Part shown: positions 36,029 through 48,123 of the stretch, piece after piece | Numbering within the stretch: the first letter of the stretch is position 1 | How the letters are laid out: each line of letters begins with the position of its first letter | Assembly (NCBI GenBank): GCA_023213395.1 | Contig: CM041465.1 | Span: 65,789,741-65,853,740, forward strand | Source: Cycas panzhihuaensis | Taxonomy: Eukaryota > Cycadophyta | Direction of reading: 5' to 3' | DNA length: 64,000 bases | Notes under the pieces: model-generated | The model's database searches: none | The model's input: the letters and a program-made list of their open reading frames with translations, nothing else | Told to the model about the DNA's origin: nothing | Program-made: the position numbers and the translations under genes

Positions 36029-38067
36029 TACTCAAACCCTCATCATTTTGAGGATCTCTTAGGTCAATTTTTGTTCTCAAAGACAACTATTTTTCTGTTG
36101 CAACTTCTACTCTCCTACTCCCTCTGCCACAAGTGTTTTTGCAGGCCTGCGTTTCCTGCAACCTCAGGCCAGGAATCGCCTCTAACTCTTTGCTTCCATG
36201 GTGGGAAACCTCTTTCTAGGTTTCATCAAGCATTTTTGGTGCTAATTCTTCCAGAACTCACCCAATAGTGCTCCTTTCAGTTGTCCATTGGATTTACCTC
36301 TTGCAAACCCCTGTAGGGGCCCTCCTTCTTATTGTTAGGAGGCCTAGATCTGTCATACATCCACCTAGCAGGTCTTACCAACTCTTTTCTTCCATTTTTT
36401 TAGTGAGTTGCTCCCTGTTTGGACCCATTTCTTGCTTTATTTACCCGTCTCTTTCAGTTTTCACCGTTGAAAAGCTGTCTTTCCGTAGTATTTGATTTGT
36501 TGCTTTTTAGCTCCACCTTCCCTCCGCTGATTTTCTTCAAGAGAACAACGAGAGAAGAGTCCCAAGGCTAGGTGAAGAGAGTAAGGCGGGGCAACCCTCC
36601 ATTCAGTCCTTCTCTCCAAGGACAATCCCTTCCCACCTTCTCTTCTCTCATTCCATGTTCTTCTTGAGATTATTAGGAGAGATTGAGCCATAGGCCAGCA
36701 CTGGATTATCGACATATGCAGCCACTTGCTGCACTGATTCCAGGCCTGCTCGCCTCTCTTTTGGACCCCCGTAGAGTCCCCCGTGTTATTGGTTACCCCT
36801 TGTTCTCATTAGCAAGGGTTAGGGCACCAGATTGTTGCACATAGCAACTCCGCGTCCCGCTTTCTTTCCAACACCTTGTTGCTCTTTCCTTGGCATCTCT
36901 TGGCTGTCCTTAGTGACTTTTACCCACTACCTTGCTGTATTTATGAGTCGTGTGGAGATTTCAGCGGAGGGTTAGCCATCCTGAGGCTTCCTTTGCGCAA
37001 TTTCGCTTGATATCTAGCCTTATTTGAGAGAGGGTTTTTAGAGTTTGTTGTAGCAGTTGTCTTTCTCTAATATTCTAACATTAATAGCACATATATATAC
37101 TTACATATACATAGATTGTCTCTTGTAGCCCCTTCTTGGAAGGGATAGGTTTGTGCATGTGCAGGTTACCGTGGTGCTCTTGCAAAGGTGTGAAGCACTC
37201 AGATCCGGGTAAGGTTCTTTGTTTTGCTCTTTGCTTTCATTCATTTCTTTTCGCTTTCCTTTTACAAGGGGAAGGTAAGGAAGCCCCTCCATCATTCGTG
37301 GGCTTGGTGGGGACGTGCATGGTGCATGGGTGAGGCCTTCCATCAGCCCCTACACCTCCCAGGTATGTGCTTCTCTCTTTTGTCCCCACTTTCCTTTTCG
37401 CACTTTTAGTTGAGGTCTATGCATTAGTTAAATAGGTCACACATAAAAGAGAAAAGGGAAATAACATCTTTTACCTATATTTGTATATTTACACATCACG
37501 CACCACATCCACATAGGAAAAGGACCTATAGGAGATTTACCCTTTCCTTTTCCTTGGCTTGAAAACCCTTCCCTCACCCTTTTGGCTCACTTCTGCTTGA
37601 TTTTGTTTGCTTGTGCACGTGATACCATTCCCATTTCCTTTGATTATTTTTTTTTGAATTATTAAGGGAGATTTTGGGTTGGTTGTTCGCTTCCACTCCC
37701 CTCTCCTCTTCTTGGCTCTATTTGTTGCATCGTAGACTATTACCTACCTGCTCCCGCTTGTTTCCCTCTGCCATAGGGAAACCCTTGAGGACTCCTTTCC
37801 TCCCCTTCTGGCCGTCCAAGGGTGGGAGGACTTTCCTCCTAAGTCTATCCAGGCTACCTCTCTCGCTTCCCCTCTTTCTCTTCAAGATAGGGGACCACTC
37901 CAAGGTAGTTGGGTATCATCCGCAGGTTCCAAACTCACGCTCTGGTGTACGAGGCGCCCTGCGTGGTACTTACTTCGCTTGTAGGATTTCATCTGCACCC
38001 CTGATACCGCTATTGATCATCATTATTCCTACTCAGTTAGGTGATTATACTGTAGACACGCATCCAC

Positions 38068-38085
38068 TAGCGACCATAGTAGGGA
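38068..38085 (+). other. primer binding site of the Tat element
   Basis: TAGCGACCATAGTAGGGA starts 2 bp after the LTR end. It resembles the TGGCGACCA-TGTTGGGGA leader start of Tat-type elements as I remember it. The position is as expected; which tRNA it matches was not verified. Confidence 0.5.
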
Positions 38086-38324
38086 GGTCGGTAAGGGAGC
38101 TAGTTCTCATCCCTTCCTATTGATATTACTACCTTCTAGTGGTTCCTTTCACTTTATCTCCTTCGTTGGGTAGCCCCCAATGTGCACTCCTTGTGGCTAT
38201 TTCCTTCTTCTAAAGTGTTTGCGAGCTTTGTATACAACGCTTCTCTCGTCACTTACATGATTTACCTCCATTGTTAGAAGATCCCAGGTATCATCCTCTT
38301 TTATTATCAGATTCTGATTCAGCC

Positions 38325-40560
38325 ATGGAAGGATACCCTTCCGATTGGGCCTACTATGCCTTTGCCTCAGGAGCTCATGAGTTTCCCGCATCCATCCCGG
38401 GATCCACCTAAGAGGGTGATGATCCTATCTACTATCTGGGTGATCAACATCACCCCCTTGACATCCATCCTTCTACTCATGTGGTAGAAGGCCTATCTCC
38501 TCTTGAGGTTCACTGCCCTATTAGTGATTCTTATGAGGAGCGCCCTGAGGGGTCTACATCATTCGAGGTCCCATCCACCGCTTATGATCACGTAGATACC
38601 CCTCCTGCTGACGTGATTAAAGCTATTAGCGAGTACTTTCGAGCGGCTTGTCTTCAATCACGTCCCAGGTGGTTTGAAGATGTTTTGCATAGTGGAGCGT
38701 CTTCTTCATCCGTTCCTATCCCACCTTCTTCATCTGCACCTATGTCTCCGACAACGAGTAACCCTTTTGTTCCTGTGCTTTCATCCCACTCCATTCCTAC
38801 ACCAACCTTGGGGATGAATGTTGCACCTTCTATTCCTCATCATGGTCCTAATTCTTTAGGACCCTCTCGCGGTATGTCTTTCCCCCAGCTTCGGGTTAGC
38901 ATACATTTTTCAAGTCAAGCGAATGTGCCACCTCCCAACGTGGCACATGTGTTCCCTAGTAGTCCTAGAGGTTCTACTAACGCTACTACCACTAGTTATG
39001 TGGGATCCGCTCCCACGTATCCTCAAAACCAACTTAATAGTTCTTCTCTTTACATACCCCCAGGTTATATCTCTCAACCTTGGGGGCAGGGTAAAGGGAA
39101 CCATGTTCCAGCTTATCGGGTGGACTCGCTACATCCATATGGGGTTGCACCACCCATGGGTGGCCCATATGAACAAAACCCAGTTCCACACCTCTCTTTT
39201 CCACCATCTAGCATAGCCTCTTACGCTGTGCCTTCGCAAGGGAACCTAGCTTCCTTTCAAGGTGCCTACCCCCAAGTCCCTTTTCAGCAAGAGGTGCATC
39301 CTCAAGGAGGGATGGGTTTACCACCCCCATCTGTTCCTTGCCCTTTACCTCCTACTTCATTTGTCGATCCTACGGTCTAGGCAAGGGCATGCCCCTTCAT
39401 GGATTATCGATCGACACCATTATCCGTTGAGGCGTTAAGAACTAACTTACCGCCTCATCCTCCTGAAGTTCCTAAATTTGACGGAACTTCATCGCAAGAC
39501 CCAGCAGAGCATGTCCGTAGTTTTTCTATGGCATGTATTGATTATTGGGCCTATGACCACATCTTGATAAAATTGTTCCCATGATCTTTGCAAGGTGATG
39601 CCATTAAATGGTTTTATCACCTTCCAGCTCATTCTATTTTTTCATTCTAGTAACTTGTGGATGAGTTCATCAATTATTTTGATATTGTTCGCCTATTTGA
39701 AAGTGGAATGAAATCTCTTCTATCGCTCAAACAAGGTCATGATGAGATGAATCATGACTTTGTGCGATGGTTCCATGACCTTCTTCATTCCACTAAGGCT
39801 ACGTTGCCTAAGGAGTTAAAGAGGGACCTCTTCGTTAATGCACTTTGCCCTGAAGTCCATGTAGAAGTCCTTAAGATGGGGGCGACTACATGCGACTTCG
39901 CTATCACAAAGTGCTTAGCACTTGAGGTTATTGAGATCTAGGTTGGACTCAAGAAGCCTCTCAAGCCCTCACAGCGACGTGAGGTACCACCCCCAACTAA
40001 AGAAACCAAACTACAACAATCTTCTAGGTCTTCTTCTCATCCAACTGAGAAGACCCTAGATCCGCTTACATCCGCTATATGTTCATTCGAATGTACGATG
40101 AAGGAACTCAAACTACAAGCTCCTTCATCACCAACTTCTAACAAACAAATTCAGCAAGCTACCTAAGCTTCCCTCCTTAGGAATGGTAATGCCCAGTCCT
40201 CTCAAGCAAAGAAACCAGATTCCTCACTTGAGAAGAAGTAGTGTTCCATTCATGGGGAGTGTTTCCATGATGACTCGCGTTGTAGGGCCCAGCATTCTAG
40301 GGATGCCCCTCGACGTGATTCATCCTCTAAACAGGTCTTAAGGCCTAATCTAGACCAATCAGTCCACAAGGATCCATTCCCTAAGCACGAGGAACATGAT
40401 TGTAATACTCAACCCAAAAACAACTAGAACCGGGGAAGATCACCGAGTTCCCGTCCTTCCCGCGATAAAGGGAAGGGCGCCCGAGATTCGTCCTCTTCCT
40501 CACGTTCCCCCCACTAACGTACTCCTTCACCTTTGTAGTCCTGGAATAAGGGAAAGAAGG
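38325..40560 (+). pseudogene. Tat gag
   Basis: The first in-frame ATG is at 38325 (GCCATGGAAG). About 360 residues rich in Pro and Ser come first, then the retrotransposon gag domain: PPEVPKFDGTSSQDPAEHVRS (39450-39510), LPAHSIFSF, VDEFINYFDIVRLFESGMKS and QGHDEMNHDFVRWFHDLLHS. A knuckle of C-x2-H type, CSIHGECFHDDSRC, lies near 40236-40277. Such C-H-H-C forms are usual in Tat and Ogre Gags. A Ser/Arg-rich tail follows. Stops include TAA near 38416, TAG at 39378, TGA near 39583, and TAG at 39648 and 39939. Many of these are at Gln or Trp sites. The frame is the same as that of protease and the RT start. Confidence 0.85.
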
Positions 40561-42011
40561 TGATCCAAATGCTTGAGGCTACTCCCTTGTATACCCTTAC
40601 TCGGTCTCAAGCTGCTAAAGAGGCAGCTGGTGCCTCTTCTTCTACCCCACACTCTGATCCTTTTCTGGAGAACCCCCCTCCGGAAGTGCCGCTTTTTCCC
40701 AAGGCCATTCCCATGTGTCCTATTCATTAAGATTTTCGAAGGGCGCTTACCGAATGTACTGCGAAGGGTAAGCCCTTCTCTATCGTTGATGAGCTCCATA
40801 CTGTCGCTGCAGGAATGTCCTTGATGGATGTTTTGAGGAGTTGCCTCAAACAATGAACTCTCCTTTTGGAAGCTTTAGGATCGAATGATGCGCCCATCCA
40901 CGCTTTGGGTATCACCCAAAGCCATGAGCCCATCATTTCCTTTGACCCTAAAGACCTTCCCCCTGCATGTGAAAGGGAATGCCAATGGAACTTCTCGTTC
41001 ACCATCACCATTGACACACCTGACTGTATCCTACGAAGGACTGTTATTGATAATGGTTCTTCTGTGAATGCCATGCCCTTGCATGTTATGCAAGAGCTTG
41101 GTATTTCCACCTTGGAACTTATTCCATAGTAATGCCAAGGCTACGACGGCAGCAAAAAGACCCCATTGGGATCTGTCTCGATCCCGCTCACTCTTGAGGG
41201 CAAGATTGTCCTCGCTGACATTATAGTCTTTGACGTCGACGTCAACTACAACCTTTTCTTGGGTCGACCATGGCTCAATTAGATGGGAGCTGTGTGTTTG
41301 ACCCGCTGGGGGCAACTTAAGTTCGTCCATGATGGACAGATGAGGGTTGTCTCTCGTGAGTGCCCACCTGTTAAACAAACTTGCCCTATTAACCAAGTGA
41401 GTCAAGGCCCTTCTACTCATGCCTTGGCTTGCTCCATCAGCATACCCAATCCATCTCACATTGAAGAAGATCCTACATCTTCTTCACCTAGTCTTATGTG
41501 CTTTACCCCTATCAGTGTTGGGAGCTATGGGTACCTCACCTCGTTTAATGACAATGAGTCTCACGATGAGGATGAGGACTGTCTTCACCCCGTTTCTTTC
41601 CTCCATACTAGTAGGATGCACCTATCTCATTCTAGATCCCCACCTAGAGCCTCTTTTATTGGTGAGACTAGTCACTCCTCTATGTCACATATCATCGCTC
41701 GTATTGACTCATTCGTCATTGGTTCTTCCTCTTCATCACCCCCCGTAGGTGATGGTTTCAAGGAACTCCCTTTTGCTCCTTCCGAGGAGCCCCTTCCTGA
41801 CTCTCTTATGGAGTCTTCTGAGGGCGTTGGACAACCTGATGATCACCATAGTCTCGTTGCTCCTACTTCCTCTAACAGTTCATCTATTCGAAGTAAGGCC
41901 ATCCATGGGGTGGATTACTTCAAAGATGATGAAGCCTTGCTTGAGTACTTAGCGGGCTCCGCGCCTAACTTTCCTTCTGGTCACCATAGGCTTGGCCACT
42001 AGAAGATCCTC
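40561..42011 (+). pseudogene. Tat pol, protease and linker
   Basis: The frame continues from gag. The aspartic protease has TVIDNGSSVNAMPLHV (about 41040-41085), in which DNGSS is the catalytic Asp motif common in Tat/Ogre proteases. Later comes VDVNYNLFLGRPWLN (about 41236-41280), the second conserved protease motif. A Ser/Pro-rich linker of about 240 residues runs to 42002. Stops occur near 40728, 40855 and 41129 and after FLGRPWLN. There is no frameshift in this part. Confidence 0.83.
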
Positions 42012-43520
42012 GTGATTGGGTCCACACTCGTTGACCCAATCCCATCCCTTATTCCATATCTTCCTATTGACCTTGCCCCTCTCCATTTCGAGGAGGGGAA
42101 TGCCATGAGTATGGGGGTGACCCAGGACATAGTCTTAGCCCTTGTCAAGGTCATTAAGGTAGGAATGGAATGCTCTCTTGATGAAGTAAGAGAATATTTC
42201 CTTTTGTTCCTAGAGTTTTGGGATGTCTTTGCATGGGATTATTCTGACATAAAGGGAATTGACCCCTCCATTATTACTCATAATCTCACTACCATTCCTG
42301 GTGCTAATCCCGTGCGTCAGAAGCAGTGTCCTCTTCACCCTAAGCTCTCAATTTCCATTAAGATGGAGGTCGAGAAGCTTTTGGATGCTGGATTTATCAC
42401 TTCTATCGATTACCCCAAGTGGGTATCCAACATTATTCCCGTTGCTAAAAAGAACGAGACCATCTAGATATGCGTCGATTTCTGTGATATTAACAATGCT
42501 TATACTAAGGACAATTTTCCACTCCCCTTTCATTGATCAAATCATTGATCGAACTACTGGTTTTGAAGTTATGTCCTTGATGGATGACTTCTCTTGCTAT
42601 AATCAGATCCAGATATCTCCTGAAGACTACCACAAGACGGCCTTCACCACCCCGTGGGGTACCTTTGCCTGTAAGGCAATGCCCTTCAGTCTTAAAAATG
42701 TAGGCACTACTTATCAAAGAGCGATGCATTTCATCTTCCATGACCTCATCGACAACACATTGGGGGTCTTTATAGATGACATGATGGGTCTCTCATGTGT
42801 TAGGGCCCATCATCCCTCCGACTTGCGGGCTATCTTCATGCGATGCCACAAGTACCATGTAAGCCTAAACCGGCTCAAGTACGTGTTTGCCATCACATCT
42901 GGCAAACACCTTGGATTTCTTATGTCAAAACAAGAAATTTAGGTTGACCATGACAAAGTCAAGGTAATCCTTGATATGCTACCTCCTAGAACCTAGTGAC
43001 AGATCAAGTTGTTTCTAGGTAGGCCCAGTTTCCTCAAACGCTTCTTGGCGGACTTCGCTGTAAGTGCTAAACCCCTGATGAACCTATTGAAGAAGGGAGC
43101 CCCATTTGTTTGGTCTGATAAGGCCCAACAAGCCTTCAAAGGACTCAAGAAAGCCCTCGCTTCTACTCTAACATTGGCACCCCCTTATTTTGATAGGCCC
43201 TTCATTCTTTATACTTTGGCGATTGACGAGTCCCTGGGCACTATGTTGGCTCAAGAGGATGACTCGGGAGTTGAGAGAGTCATTTACTTCATCAGTCGTA
43301 CCCTCATGGCTACTAAACTTAACTACTCTCTGGCCGAGAAGGAATGCGTCTCCTTCATCCATTCGACCAAGAAGTTTAGACATTACTAACACCACCAAGG
43401 TGATTGTCCAGTCTGATCCTTTGCGATATTTACTTACTTATTCAGACTTGACGGGTAGGGTCGGCCGTTGGGCCATCTTGCTTCAAGAGTTCAACCTTTA
43501 TATCGTTAACTAGAAATCAA
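42012..43520 (+). pseudogene. Tat pol, reverse transcriptase and RNase H
   Basis: RT: KMEVEKLLDAGFITSIDYPKW (about 42360-42420), ICVDFCDINNAYTKDNFPLP, then after a frameshift near 42520 SLMDDFSCYNQIQISPEDYHK and FIDDMMGLS (about 42770), the YIDDM active site. Tat and Ogre RTs normally have MDGFSGYNQI, so Gly-to-Asp and Gly-to-Cys changes are seen. RNase H of the gypsy type: FVWSDKAQQAFKGLKKAL, LYTLAIDESLGTMLAQED, VIYFISRTLMATKLNYSLAEK (the E of AEK is kept). A second frameshift lies near 43390, where RHY is followed by TTKVIVQSDPLRYLL in the next frame. Confidence 0.88.
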
Positions 43521-44956
43521 AGAAAGGAATGGTAGTGGTTGAGTAGCTTGTGGATGCCCCTATTCTTAACTCGCTCGATACCCCCGTTGATGATTCCCTT
43601 CTTGATGAGTCCATCTTGACTATTCAGGACGTCTCTCTCCATCCACTCATCGACAATGAGTGGTATGGCAACATTGTGCGGTATCTCACGCAACAAGAAT
43701 ACTATCTTGATGCTAGTAGTAAAGTTAGATCTCATATCCAGACTTTTGTTAGGCAATACTTCCTCATGGACGAAGTATTGTACAAGAGATCCTTCCATGG
43801 GATCCTCCTCTGCTGCGTCATTGTCAACAAATCTGACCGAATACTTTGCGAATGCCATCATGGTATTTGTGGGGGTCACTTTGGGGGCCAATCCATGGCC
43901 CACAGGATCCTCTGTATGGGTTACTATTGGCCGTCCCTCATCAAGGATGCCCATGCTTTTGCCTTGAGATATCGGCAATGTCAGGAACATGCCAACATCT
44001 CCCATGTGCCTATCGAGGCCTTTCACTCTATCATATCTCCATGGCCTTTTGCTCAGTGGGGTCTAGACCTCATTGGGGCTATCTCCCCACCCTCCTCGTT
44101 GCAGCACAAGTTTATCTTGATTACTACGGAATACTTCACCAAATAGGCGGAGGCCATCCCTCTAGTTACTACCCCTGGTAAGACGATAGCTACCTTCGTT
44201 TACCAGCATACCATTTTCTGTTTTGGGATTTATGATGTCCTAATCACCAACAACAGAACCCCCTTTTATAACAAGGAGATGGATGAGCTTTGCGAGAAGT
44301 TTAAAAATTCTTATAAAACTTCCTCTCCTTACTACTCTCAGGCAAATGGACAAGTGGAGTCATTTAATAAGACTCTCGTTAATATTCTAAAGAAAACTAT
44401 TGCTTAGTCTCAAAGAGACTGGCACCTTCAGCTCCCTTCCACTTTGTGGGCTTACTGCACCTCTGTATGTTCCGCCATGGGAATGAACCTGTTCTCCCTA
44501 GTCTACGGTACCGAGGCGGTACTCCCGTTGGAAGTGGAGATTCCTTCCTTGCGTGTTTCTCTTCAAGGTCTCTTCGATGAGGAGTTGATTTACCAAGCTC
44601 ACCTCCTTAACCTCGAAGCTTTGGATGAGAGACACTTAGCCGCCTACCAGGCTAACCTAGCATCCAAAGCCTACTCACAAATGACCTATGATAAACGTCT
44701 TTGTTCTCATCCTTTGTTTCCCGGGAATCACATCTTCAAGTTGGAGTATCTTCATGACCACTTGGCCAAATTCAAGCCCAGATGTATTGGCCCCTTTGTC
44801 ATATCAAAAGCCTCAGTAATGGAGCTTATATGTTTGCCACCTTGGAGGGTATTGAATTTGAGAAAGCCATTAATAGAAAATTCCTTAAGAAATTTTACTC
44901 GTGACCCTATCGTCACCTCGCCTATGCTCCAAAATGAGCCTAAACTACCATCTTAA
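43521..44956 (+). pseudogene. Tat pol, integrase
   Basis: Zinc-binding region: ECHHGICGGHFGGQSMAHRIL then YYWPSLIKDAHAFALRYRQCQ, in which one Cys of the HHCC set is Tyr. Core: QWGLDLIGAI (first Asp kept, about 44063), ITNNRTPFYNKEM (about 44250, where the second catalytic Asp is Asn) and YSQANGQVESFNKTL (Glu kept, about 44360). The C-terminal part includes VYGTEAVLPLEVEIPSLRV, MTYDKRLCSHPLFPGNHIFK and FKPRCIGPFVI. Stops include TAG at 44144 and TAG at 44406. The final TAA is at 44954. Confidence 0.88.
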
Positions 44957-45499
44957 GTTTGTTCCCATTCCCCCAGCTACAGGTGGAATGACAACTTGGG
45001 ATGGCTTCTTTCGTCTCCTTTTGGTTCCTCCAGCAGAACCCTTATCCCCATTTTCCTTGGGACCTTGTCCTCCTATTTGGGCATCCCCCAGTTAGGACGA
45101 TGCTCTGGAGTATTATCACTCCTCTCGTGCTTGGTATTTCCTTTGCATATCTCACTGTGCTCCCACGTGGATGTGCGTGTCACCTTATTTCCTAACCCCA
45201 CATATGTCTATCACCTCTACTCATGGTGGTTGTGTGTGCTCCTATTAGGTATATGGCCCTGCATGAAAGGAAATGCGTGCATCCTAAACAAATATCATAA
45301 CAAAACGCAACCATACATATCATTCATCGAACAAAATATACACATCATTACATATCAAAATGGGGTACCAATCACCCCATCTATATATATATACATCAAA
45401 ATCATGTGTCATATCATACATATGGTATGGTGCATTGCCTGTGGGAAGTCGGTGTCCTTATAGAGGAGGTACAATCATGTGACTATATATGGTGACCCC
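44957..45499. other. spacer between integrase and the antisense gene end
   Basis: No coding is recognised on either strand. If the antisense gene is transcribed, its 3' UTR and polyadenylation site would lie here. Confidence 0.4.
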
Positions 45500-47956
45500 C
45501 TAGAGGTCCGTGCTTTCCCCTGTCAAAATCAAGTACATATACCCTATCCTACTACTGCCCTGCTCCTGGGGACCACATCCCTCTCTTGAGGACCACATCC
45601 CTTCGAGACTCCTCCTGAGTCTCTGCGAGCTCCCTGCCTCACTCCCCTCGTCTAGTGGCCTCCTTGGGGTCGTCGCCAGTGTATGAGTCTGTGTCTTACT
45701 CTGCACCGACCTCAATGCCATGTCCTTTATCATTTGGTCATATCGTACCTAGATACGATCCCGCTCCATCTCTTTGAGGTGGAGACTCTCCTCCATCCCC
45801 TAGAGTCTCTCCTCCAGTACTATCACCTAGATATGGCTCCCCATATCCCCTCTGGCTCCTCCCTGACCCTCCAGTGCTTGCACTCGTGCCTGTAGGGTGT
45901 CCCTCTTGGCTCAGATAGAGTCCATCTTAGCCTGCTGCTGCCTCGCACGTGCCTCGTGCTCCCGAGACTCTATCACCCATATATCTCTCGCCCGTATCAA
46001 TGGGGCGAATGCTGCCATGCGACTGCCTACCGCTATGGGCTTATCTCCTGCTTGGATGGGAGGTTGTCCCTCTGCATAGGCCCAAGGGAATACCTCTCGG
46101 GCTACTGCCTCCACTAACCTCTGGATATTTACCATACCTATAATCCAGCATGTCATGTATCAGTACATGTCCATGGATATCAAATCAAAACCAAATCAAC
46201 GTATACATTTGGCAATCAAATGACGACAGAAAATGGTCATGTCTCACCTAGTGCGGCTACCAGCTTCTCTCTTCGAGTTACTACCTCTCCCTTTGGTGCT
46301 CCGCCAGCTGTAGGTATCTCGTCCTCCTCAGGTACCTCCTTTATCATTACCTCGATAGCTGGGGCATCCGTCCTCTCCATAACTAGCATAGCTACCACCT
46401 CTCCAGATCTCCTAACGATCCATAGCTTGTGGGCCCATGTCATTGGCCCCCTACTCGTCTCTGTAGCCTCTAATAGACCTGCCTCTCTGCCGGTAGTCCC
46501 AGATGGCCCTGCTCCTCCACCTGCAGTCCCAGATGGGCCTGCCTCTCCTGCAGGTCGTGATGGGTCAGCCCCATCACCTCCATCTCTTCCCTCATCATCT
46601 CCCAGGGGCATCCCTGCTCCTGCTGCCTCATCATCACTACCCCACCTCACCGCTCTATATGGATCTGCTGTATAATCTGCTAGGGTGAGGAGGTCTAGTG
46701 ATGTGGCCTCTATTGAACATCGGACATGAGCCTGGTCCTCAGTCCCTCTGAGCCTCGTCTACCACCTATGTACCATCGGGGCCCACTCTGTGATAGGGTG
46801 TGGTCCCCATACTGGCACCACTGATCCAAAGTAATCAAAGAACTAACACTGCAACAATGTGCTATACGAGAGTCCTCCTCTAGCTGACACTCTGATAGCG
46901 TCTAGTTATACGATGAGGTTCACTGCTATCAGAGTGGCCCAGTCCATCCTCTCACCTACCTCACATCGGTGCACTGCATCCATCCAGCCACCCGGTATGT
47001 CTCTATAGTTCTGTTTCTGGGAAATTTGGAACAAAATGTATAGTGTGATCAGTTTCCTCACACGAGGAACTCTGGACATAACCATAGTTTGTAGGGGTAT
47101 CCCCCTCCTCTCCCATCTATCCTGTCTTATGAAGAATATTGCTGCCTCTCTATGTGTTGCCTCATTGCTAGGCAATGCTCCTAGTGCCACTAACCTCCCA
47201 ATCGCCGATACCCTCAATATCCTCCTGATGTCTCCTGGTGTCACTGTTACGTCTCCCACCTGGGGTAGGTGGAAGACGTGCCTCCTCCAGTCCCAATGTG
47301 ATATAATATCAATCAATAGCCTCTGGTCTGACATATACTGAGGTGTCATCACCACCTTTAGCAACCCACATCTCCGCAGGACTCCCTTGTCCTCCCTGGT
47401 CATCATCTCTATAAAACTCAACATAGCCATCCCTATATTATCACGGTTCTCCACCACGATCACAGCCTACAAACATCACGAAACCAATCAGAGTCAAGCC
47501 TACACTCATATCTCAGCCTCTAGGCTATCTTTCAGCTTCGTCTGATCGAGATTTAGGGCCCCTCGAACCCCTATCTTCTTTTTTCTGCAGTTCTGCCTTC
47601 GCACTGCGCCAAACTTTGTGGTAGCGCAGAGTTTGGCCTGGGTCCCGCAGTAAAGATCGTGGCACCGCGACCTTTGCCATAGTGTGAATGGCACCCCCCC
47701 AAAAGAGGGGGTTTTCCTGCCAAAAAACCCAAAAATTTTCTTTCTGTGGGCCATAGCCAGGCCCACTGGGACCAAGGCTGCATAATGCCCTGGCCCGGCC
47801 TCTTTCTGGGTCCAATTCAGACTCCGAGAGGCCTTTTCTCGTCCATATAGGGCCAAAAGGCCTACATGAAAATCACGAAAAGTGGAAAAATTTAAATCAT
47901 GAGATGGGGTAGGTTTTCTAAGATCCACTCACCAGATCTGGCCTCGCACTCATCAT
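45500..47956 (-). pseudogene. antisense three-exon gene with plant mobile domain-like exon and coiled-coil exon
   Basis: Proposed structure on the minus strand: exon 1 47956-47933 (ATGATGAGTG, 8 codons), intron 1 47932-47467 (donor CTG/GTGAGT, acceptor TTTGTAG/GC), exon 2 47466-46248, intron 2 46247-46138 (donor CTAG/GTGAGAC, acceptor TTATAG/GT), exon 3 46137-45500. Phases match: 0 at intron 1 and 1 at intron 2. Exon 2 has SHWDWRRHVFHLPQVGDVTV and TPGDIRRILRV, the W-x-F-H-L-P-x-GE-x-T-x-T-x-D pattern of the plant mobile domain. An acidic Gly/Pro-rich linker follows. Exon 3 is a likely coiled coil (EHEARARQQQAKMDS, MEESLHLKEMERDR). The total is about 627 codons. Stops: three in exon 2 and four in exon 3; TAA/TAG/TGA sites fit lost Gln, Trp or Arg. 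The exon model is inference. Confidence 0.65.
47601..47681 (+). repeat. 20-21 bp tandem repeat, 4 units, same family as the LTR repeat
   Basis: Units start at 47601, 47621, 47641 and 47662: GCACTGCGCCAAACTTTGTG, GTAGCGCAGAGTTTGGCCTG, a 21 bp unit with CCCGCAGTAAAGATCGTG, and GCACCGCGACCTTTGCCATA. They share with the LTR units the pattern GxACCGCGAAGTTTxCCxTG and the same strand. The array lies inside intron 1 of the antisense gene. Confidence 0.6.
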
Positions 47957-48115
47957 CTCGTCTCTGCGATCCCGACAGCTATCCTCTCACCCCGATCCGA
48001 TGGTCCGATCTCCCTCCGTGTGCCTCTAAAGTCGGGTAGTGCTCCTTTGCCTAGGGAAATGGCTATGGATTCTCTCGAGAGCCCGTGAAAATGAATTAAT
48101 TTTCTGTCAAATTTC

Positions 48116-48123
48116 CTTATATA
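48116..48123 (-). promoter_or_regulatory. TATA box of the antisense gene
   Basis: On the minus strand CCCCGCCTATATAAGGAAAT lies about 160 bp before the proposed ATG at 47956, which would leave a 5' UTR of roughly 130 nt if transcription starts 30 nt downstream. It is a strong TATA motif in a GC-richer setting. Expression is not shown. Confidence 0.5.

Larger units (their letters stand above)
35331..38066 (+). repeat. 5' LTR of the Tat element
   Basis: It aligns with 49617-52378 over its whole length. The start has decayed (TATTTCCCGACTACC against TGTTTCTGACCACC in the 3' LTR), and the end is GCATCCA. It lacks 26-28 bp present near 52010 in the other copy. Both LTRs contain a three-unit 20 bp repeat and, about 130 bp further on, a TATA box. 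A plus-strand frame of about 140 codons (35417-35842) is open in both LTRs. Confidence 0.9.

Noticed and set aside
37674-38123. 149-codon plus-strand frame at the end of the 5' LTR
   Set aside because: It crosses the LTR border and primer site and has no similarity to Gag; the matching frame is broken in the 3' LTR.
41031-41459. 142-codon minus-strand frame opposite protease
   Set aside because: It is a shadow of the protease frame, which has the DNGSS and FLGRPW motifs.
43517-44026. 169-codon minus-strand frame opposite integrase
   Set aside because: The plus strand here has clear integrase motifs, so the reverse frame is a shadow.
47506-47928. 140-codon minus-strand open frame
   Set aside because: It lies in proposed intron 1 of the antisense gene, is in a different frame from exon 1 and covers the 20 bp repeat array.
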